This document shows positions 59,512 to 64,000 of a stretch of 64,000 nucleotides of DNA, one piece after another. The stretch lies in contig NZ_KE557273.1 of assembly GCF_000442255.1 (NCBI RefSeq), positions 152,002-216,001 on the forward strand, given 5' to 3'. This stretch comes from Salipiger mucosus DSM 16094. Its GTDB lineage: Bacteria; Pseudomonadota; Alphaproteobacteria; Rhodobacterales; Rhodobacteraceae. The position numbers were made by a program, and so were the translations under genes. The notes beneath the pieces are model-generated. The model ran no database searches. It was not told where the DNA came from and saw nothing but the letters and a program-made list of their open reading frames with translations. Position 1 is the first letter of the stretch. Each line of letters begins with the position of its first letter.

Positions 59512-59965
59512 GTGAGAGAGTGATCCCCGGCTCGTGGCTACTGCGGTCAACGCGCGGATCATAGCCCGGTTCCCTGGTCCTGGCGAGCCAATCGTGGTTC
59601 AGCCGAAACCCGCCAGAGCCGCCAGCCGGAGCAGCGCACAGACCATCCCCGTCGTGGTTTTCGCGGGCTCGTCCCACCCGGCGTCCTACCCAGAGTACGG
59701 CGATGCGTCCGGGTCGACGCCGAGCCGGCGCAGGGCGGGCCGGCCCACGCCGACAGTTCCGGATTATGGCGGCAATAGTCTGGGCAGGCATCGCCATGTT
59801 CCAAGTTGCGCACCTGCGGGGACCCGACCGCATCCGAGATTGTTTCCGAAATTACGGCAGTCCCTTGAGCAGATGGAACTGGAGCGGACTTGAGGACAGC
59901 GCGAGTGAGTATGCATCAACCCTAATATGTCGGGAACGAATGGCGCCACCGGATGTTATCAAGCC
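59512..59965. other. Intergenic region with no recognisable gene
   Basis: 454 bases between exoD-like and AI-2E genes. Short frames on both strands lack coding-type codon use and ribosome sites. No hairpin terminator, tRNA or known regulatory element was seen. It probably carries the promoters of the two divergent genes. Confidence 0.5.
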
Positions 59966-61003
59966 ATGGCAAGCCGTCCCCTTTCCGGCGATCCGATCGT
60001 GCGCGTCGCGATCGTTGTGATCGCATCCATCGCCCTGCTCGCCGGTCTTCGGCTCGCTGACGACATTTTCGCCCCCTTGGTGCTCTCCGTTGTCGTGGGC
60101 ATCATCTTCGCCCCCGTTGCGGATCGGATGGACCGGATCGGCATTCCGCGGCCGGTGGCCGTGCTGGTCCTGATGGTCCTGCTGTTCTTCGCCTTCGCGG
60201 CGCTGGCCTACCTGATCGAGCCCTACATCTCTCTCGCGATCGACCAGATCCCCTCGGTCCGCTACGAGATCCGCAAGCTGCTCTTCGAATACCGCGACCT
60301 GATCCGCGGCATCGACGAGGTGAACGAGCAGATGTCCGAAGCGCTCGGCAACGGCGACTCCGAGGGCGATGGGGGCGCGGCCGCTATGCCGGGCATGACC
60401 GATGCGTTGTTCCTGGCACCCGCGATCCTGGCGCAGATCCTGATCTTCCTCGGCGGGCTGTTCTTCTTCCTGCTGACCCGCGACAACATCTACCGCTGGG
60501 CCTCGCGCAGGATCGGCTCGCGCGCCGACACCGCCGCCATCATGGAGCGGTTCTGCGATGCCGAGATCACGGTCTCGAGGTACTTCGCGACGATCTCGGT
60601 CATCAACGCCGGGCTCGGGTTCGCCGTGGGCGGCGTGCTGATGGCGGTGGGCGTGCCCGGTGCCGTGATCTGGGGGATCGGCGCCGCGCTGATGAACTTC
60701 ATCCTCTACCTCGGTCCGGCGGCCATGGCCGGCGGCCTTCTGCTGACCGGCGTCGTGCACTACGACGGTCTCATGACCTTTGCGCCCCCGGCAATCTACC
60801 TTGCGATCAACATGACGGAGGCGCAGTTCGTCACGCCCTCGCTCGTGGGGCGGCATGTCGATATCAATCCCTTCCTGCTCTTCGTTTCGCTGGTTTTCTG
60901 GCTCTGGCTCTGGGGGCCGCTGGGCGGCATCGTTGCCATTCCGGTGACGGTCGTGCTGCTCAAGATGTTCGACATCTTCAACGAGCACCCCACAGGCCCC
61001 TGA
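59966..61003 (+). CDS. AI-2E family transporter
   Basis: 345 residues from ATG 59966 (MASRPLSGDPIVRVAI); an in-frame ATG at 59927 would add 13 residues, and neither has a good ribosome site. Seven to eight transmembrane segments, with DDIFAPLVLSVVVGIIFAP and the late conserved EAQFVTPSLVGRHVDINPF. The family includes AI-2 exporters and sodium/proton antiporters; substrate unknown. Confidence 0.86.
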   Translation: MASRPLSGDPIVRVAIVVIASIALLAGLRLADDIFAPLVLSVVVGIIFAPVADRMDRIGIPRPVAVLVLMVLLFFAFAALAYLIEPYISLAIDQIPSVRYEIRKLLFEYRDLIRGIDEVNEQMSEALGNGDSEGDGGAAAMPGMTDALFLAPAILAQILIFLGGLFFFLLTRDNIYRWASRRIGSRADTAAIMERFCDAEITVSRYFATISVINAGLGFAVGGVLMAVGVPGAVIWGIGAALMNFILYLGPAAMAGGLLLTGVVHYDGLMTFAPPAIYLAINMTEAQFVTPSLVGRHVDINPFLLFVSLVFWLWLWGPLGGIVAIPVTVVLLKMFDIFNEHPTGP

Positions 61004-61196
61004 GGTCCGGTCCAGAGCGGGATCGATATGGGCGGGCGGCTGTCTCGGCGGCGCCCGCCCTTTTCATGTCGTGAGCAGGAGGCATGTCGTGGACATCAGG
61101 CACCGTGCCGCGAACATGAAGAGGCCCCGCCCGGGGAGGGGCGGGGCCGTACGTGCCAGACCGCACGAGGGAAGTCGGGACAGGTTTGCGGTCTAG

Positions 61197-62192
61197 TCAG
61201 GGACAGGACAGAACAGCGTCCTTGGCAACACAACACGCCCGGGCGGCCGCGGTTCCTGCCGATTTCAGGTTTTTTTGCACGGTGCCCAACGGGGGCTCCT
61301 TGGCCGGGACCGGCTCGTCCGCGCGGGCGCGCGCGATGCGTTCGAGTTCGCCGTTGAACTGCGCGCCGAGCAGGGTCATCAGTGCGCTGACGTAGAACCA
61401 CAGGAGCAGCGCCACCACTGCACCGAGGGAGCCGTAAACCTCGTTCAGGCGGTCGAAATTGCGCACGTAGGTTGCCAGCGCGAAGGAGCCGGCCGACCAG
61501 CACAGGACCGCCATCACCGCACCCGGCGTGAACCAGCGCATGCGCTGGCGCCGACGGTTCGGCCCGTAGCGATAGACCAGCGCCGTCGCGAAAAACACGA
61601 TGCACAGCAGCACGACCCACTTGATCGCCTCGACGGCGAGCTCGACCTCGCCGGGCAGTCCGAGGAAGGCCAGCGCGGCCGGCACGATCACGACGGCGGC
61701 GAAGGCCACGAGTGCCACGACGATGAGCATGGCGGTCAGCGCGTAGGCCACCGCGACGCGCAGGAAGACGTTGGGCCGGTGCGGCCGGTCGTGCACCGCG
61801 TTCAGTCCGCGGATCAGCGCCGCGACCGAGATCCGCGCGGTCCAGATCGCCAGCACGATCGAGAAGACCGAGGCCCATTGCAGAGTCGAGCGATTGGTGC
61901 TGACGAGCTTGGTCACCTGGTCCGAGATGAGCGACCAGGCCCCTTCCGGCACCAGGTCGCGCACCAGGTCCATCTGTTCCGAGATCACTGCAGGATCGGC
62001 CCAGTAGCCCCAGATCGCGATGACCGCGCTCATCGCGGGGAAAAGCGACAGGAAGGCGTAATAGGCCACCCCGGCCGCGGCGAGTCCGAGGTTGCGTTCG
62101 TCCATTCGGATCCAGGTGCGCCAGGCGGCGCGCACCCACTCTCGGGCGCCCAGGTCGCGCGTGCGCATCTTGGCCGGTGCGGCGTCGCTCAT
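61197..62192 (-). CDS. YihY/BrkB family inner-membrane protein
   Basis: 331 residues with about six transmembrane helices. Family features: NLGLAAAGVAYYAFLSLFPA near residue 34, and the late NEVYGSLGAVVALLLWFYVS. Once called RNase BN by error; the real function is unknown, possibly transport. The C-terminus has an extra cytoplasmic tail of about 60 residues. Confidence 0.88.
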   Translation of the reverse strand: MSDAAPAKMRTRDLGAREWVRAAWRTWIRMDERNLGLAAAGVAYYAFLSLFPAMSAVIAIWGYWADPAVISEQMDLVRDLVPEGAWSLISDQVTKLVSTNRSTLQWASVFSIVLAIWTARISVAALIRGLNAVHDRPHRPNVFLRVAVAYALTAMLIVVALVAFAAVVIVPAALAFLGLPGEVELAVEAIKWVVLLCIVFFATALVYRYGPNRRRQRMRWFTPGAVMAVLCWSAGSFALATYVRNFDRLNEVYGSLGAVVALLLWFYVSALMTLLGAQFNGELERIARARADEPVPAKEPPLGTVQKNLKSAGTAAARACCVAKDAVLSCP

Positions 62193-62375
62193 GGTCCGGA
62201 TCTCCCTGCCGTTTCATCGCCCGGTGGCGGGCTCTCTCACGACTATGTGAGGCTCTCTCGCCCCGGGGCAAGCGCTGCGCGCTCCGCGAGGGCGCGCCTT
62301 AACCGGCTCTTCAGCCGGGCCTGTTTCCTATGGCGTCAGTAATGTTCCGATTCTGTTCCAGTTATAGGGGCCGCC

Positions 62376-62831
62376 ATGCGTCTTGCCGGTTGTCTTGTCC
62401 TCCTGTCCATTGCCCTGCTTTCCGTGCCGACAGCGCAGGCCGCTACGCCGGCCCGCGAGCGATGGGCGCCCTTCGTCGTCGGCGACGATCCCGGCGGGCG
62501 GCTCAGGCCGCGTCTCGAGCTGGTCGCGCGGTTGCGGGCCTCCGGGCGGCGGGTCGAGATCCGGGGGCGATACTGTCATTCGGCCTGCACCGTGTACCTC
62601 GGCGCCCGCAATGTCTGCGTCAGCCCGCGCACGCGCTTCGGTTTTCATGGGCCCTACTACCGCTCGGGACCGATCGTTCATCACCGCTTCGACCATTGGT
62701 CTCGGGCGATGGCGGCCCACTATCCGGCGCCGCTGCGCCGGTGGTTCATGCGCTACGCACGTTTCCTGACGGACGACCAGGCGATCCTGAGTGGCGCGGA
62801 GCTGATCAGGATGGGGGTTCCGCGCTGCTGA
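62376..62831 (+). CDS. Secreted ClpP/crotonase-like protein (COG3904 type)
   Basis: 151 residues with a signal peptide (MRLAGCLVLLSIALLSVPTAQA). The core EIRGRYCHSACTVYLGARN places a Ser in an S-A-C-T turn after a strand, followed by VSPRTRFGFHGPY with a His. This Ser/His layout is that of small periplasmic ClpP-like proteins (COG3904). Whether it is a working protease is unknown. Short for the family; the usual N-terminal strands are reduced. Confidence 0.65.
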   Translation: MRLAGCLVLLSIALLSVPTAQAATPARERWAPFVVGDDPGGRLRPRLELVARLRASGRRVEIRGRYCHSACTVYLGARNVCVSPRTRFGFHGPYYRSGPIVHHRFDHWSRAMAAHYPAPLRRWFMRYARFLTDDQAILSGAELIRMGVPRC

Positions 62832-62945
62832 GGCCAGCCGTTCGTTCGGTTTGCGGTGTCATCGCTTGCGCACCCGCTGTAGAAGGCGTTCAGGGCCGCC
62901 CTGCGGCCGGACAACTGCGCGTTTTCGCAAGGGATTCTGATCGAC

Positions 62946-64000
62946 ATGGCACCGAAATTCGGAACGAGCGGCCTGCGCGGCCTTGTGACCGAACTGAAGC
63001 CCGAGCTGGTGGCGGACCACGTCCGCGCCTTCGCCGCGGCCTGCGACACCGGCGGCACGGTCTGCGTCGGGCGCGACCTGCGCCCCTCGTCGCCGCGCAT
63101 CGCGGACGACGTGATCCAGGCCGCGGCGGGCATGGGGCTGCGCGTCATCGACTGCGGCGAGGTGCCGACGCCGGCGCTGGCGCTGGCGGCGCGCCGGCAC
63201 GGGGCCGGCGCGGTGATGGTGACCGGAAGCCACATTCCCGCCGACCGCAACGGGCTCAAGTTCTATTCCGCCCGGGGCGAGATCACCAAGGCCGACGAAC
63301 AGGCGATCACCGCCGCGCTGGGCACGGCGCCCGCAACGGATACCGGCCCCGCGCCGGAAGCGGATGTCGAGGTCGGCGCGCGGTTCGTCGAGCGTTATGT
63401 CTCGGCCTGTGGCGCGGGCGCGCTGGCGGGGCGGCGCATCGGGCTCTACACCCATTCCGCCGTGGGCCGCGACCTCATGGCGCAGGTCTTTTCCGGCCTG
63501 GGCGCCGAGGTGATCGAGCTGGGCCGGTCCGAGACCTTCATTCCCGTCGACACCGAGGCGGTCGACCCGGAGGTGCGCGTGCAGATCGCGAACTGGGTGG
63601 CCGAGCATCGGCTCGACGCGCTGGTCTCGACCGACGGCGACTCCGACCGCCCGCTGCTTGCCGACGAGCAGGGGCGCATCGTGCCGGGCGACATCCTGGG
63701 GCAGATCACCGCGCAGGCACTGGGCGCGGACACGGTGGTGACGCCGATCTCCTCGAACAGCGGCGTGACCGAAAAGGGCTTTGGCGCGGTGCGTCGCACG
63801 CAGATCGGCTCGCCCTTCGTGATCGCGGGCATGGACGAGGCGGGCGGCAAGGTCGTGGGCTACGAGGCCAACGGCGGTTTCCTTCTGGGCTTTGCCGCGC
63901 AGGGGCCCATCGGTTCCTTCGAGCCGCTGCCGACGCGCGACTGCGTGCTGCCGCTGGTGATGACGTTGATCGCGGCGCAGGGCGGGCCGGTCTCGGCCCG
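62946..64000 (+). CDS. Phosphomannomutase/phosphoglucomutase family protein (5' part; continues past the window)
   Basis: Open to base 64000 without a stop, so the C-terminus is outside the window (351 residues seen). Starts MAPKFGTSGLRGLVTELKP. The phosphoserine loop is VTGSHIPADRNGLKF, the metal loop STDGDSDRPLL (DGDxDR), and the sugar-binding loop YEANGGFLLG. It interconverts hexose 6- and 1-phosphates, probably mannose, to feed surface polysaccharide synthesis. Confidence 0.9.
   Translation, partial: MAPKFGTSGLRGLVTELKPELVADHVRAFAAACDTGGTVCVGRDLRPSSPRIADDVIQAAAGMGLRVIDCGEVPTPALALAARRHGAGAVMVTGSHIPADRNGLKFYSARGEITKADEQAITAALGTAPATDTGPAPEADVEVGARFVERYVSACGAGALAGRRIGLYTHSAVGRDLMAQVFSGLGAEVIELGRSETFIPVDTEAVDPEVRVQIANWVAEHRLDALVSTDGDSDRPLLADEQGRIVPGDILGQITAQALGADTVVTPISSNSGVTEKGFGAVRRTQIGSPFVIAGMDEAGGKVVGYEANGGFLLGFAAQGPIGSFEPLPTRDCVLPLVMTLIAAQGGPVSA

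Noticed and set aside
61123..61148. GC hairpin after the AI-2E gene as intrinsic terminator
   Set aside because: Arms GGCCCCGCCC and GGGCGGGGCC pair well, but no T-run follows on either strand, so termination is not supported.

Overview
This 64 kb, GC-rich, gene-dense window looks like chromosomal DNA of an alphaproteobacterium of the order Rhodobacterales (Roseobacter/Rhodobacter type). The evidence is the F1 ATP synthase cluster atpHAGDC standing alone without F0 genes, the fbcFBC (petABC) cytochrome bc1 operon, a CcrM-type GANTC methyltransferase gene directly after rnhB, GANTC sites and a CIRCE element in promoters, short-form phosphatidylserine decarboxylase next to pssA, and an FNR-type box in front of a universal stress gene. 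No rRNA, prophage, insertion sequence or CRISPR array is visible. The single tRNA is tRNA-Ala(GGC).

Layout. 1-8 kb: the 3' part of ftsK, lolA, a lytic transglycosylase lipoprotein and hspQ; then a tightly coupled reverse-strand run ribF-ycgN-ltaE and a MocR regulator. 8-13 kb: clpA coupled to an M23 peptidase, gloB and a methyltransferase-like gene. 13-21 kb: atpHAGDC, a cytoplasmic H-type lectin domain gene, then groESL under a CIRCE operator. 21-31 kb: two DMT permeases, a DUF2161 gene, a TraB/GumN protein, a bactofilin-like membrane protein, an SDR, rnhB, an interrupted ccrM and a chemoreceptor. 31-39 kb: aroC, a TPP riboswitch with thiBPQ, petABC and an LpxQ-like outer membrane protein. 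39-47 kb: pssA-psd, a GST, xerC with DUF484, a CtrA-like regulator with an unusual receiver, uspA and hemerythrin genes. 46-53 kb: a divergent locus of CaiB-type CoA-transferase and HMG-CoA lyase facing tctCBA and a broken lysR gene. 53-64 kb: tRNA-Ala, TIGR02300, a YgjP-like peptidase, GntR and LysR regulators, accA, a LysE exporter with an Lrp regulator, ExoD, AI-2E and YihY family membrane proteins, a ClpP-like secreted protein and the start of a phosphomannomutase gene.

Most of the window is core metabolism, envelope and energy housekeeping. The parts most worth a second look are (i) the CoA-transferase/HMG-CoA lyase/TTT-transporter locus, which reads as an uptake and cleavage route for a branched dicarboxylate such as 3-hydroxy-3-methylglutarate; (ii) three GANTC sites in 39 bp directly before ccrM; (iii) an FNR-like box before uspA-hemerythrin; and (iv) local clusters of single-base insertions in ccrM and lysR, and probably at the accA 3' end, which look more like sequence errors than decay. 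I see no clearly new defence or mobile system.
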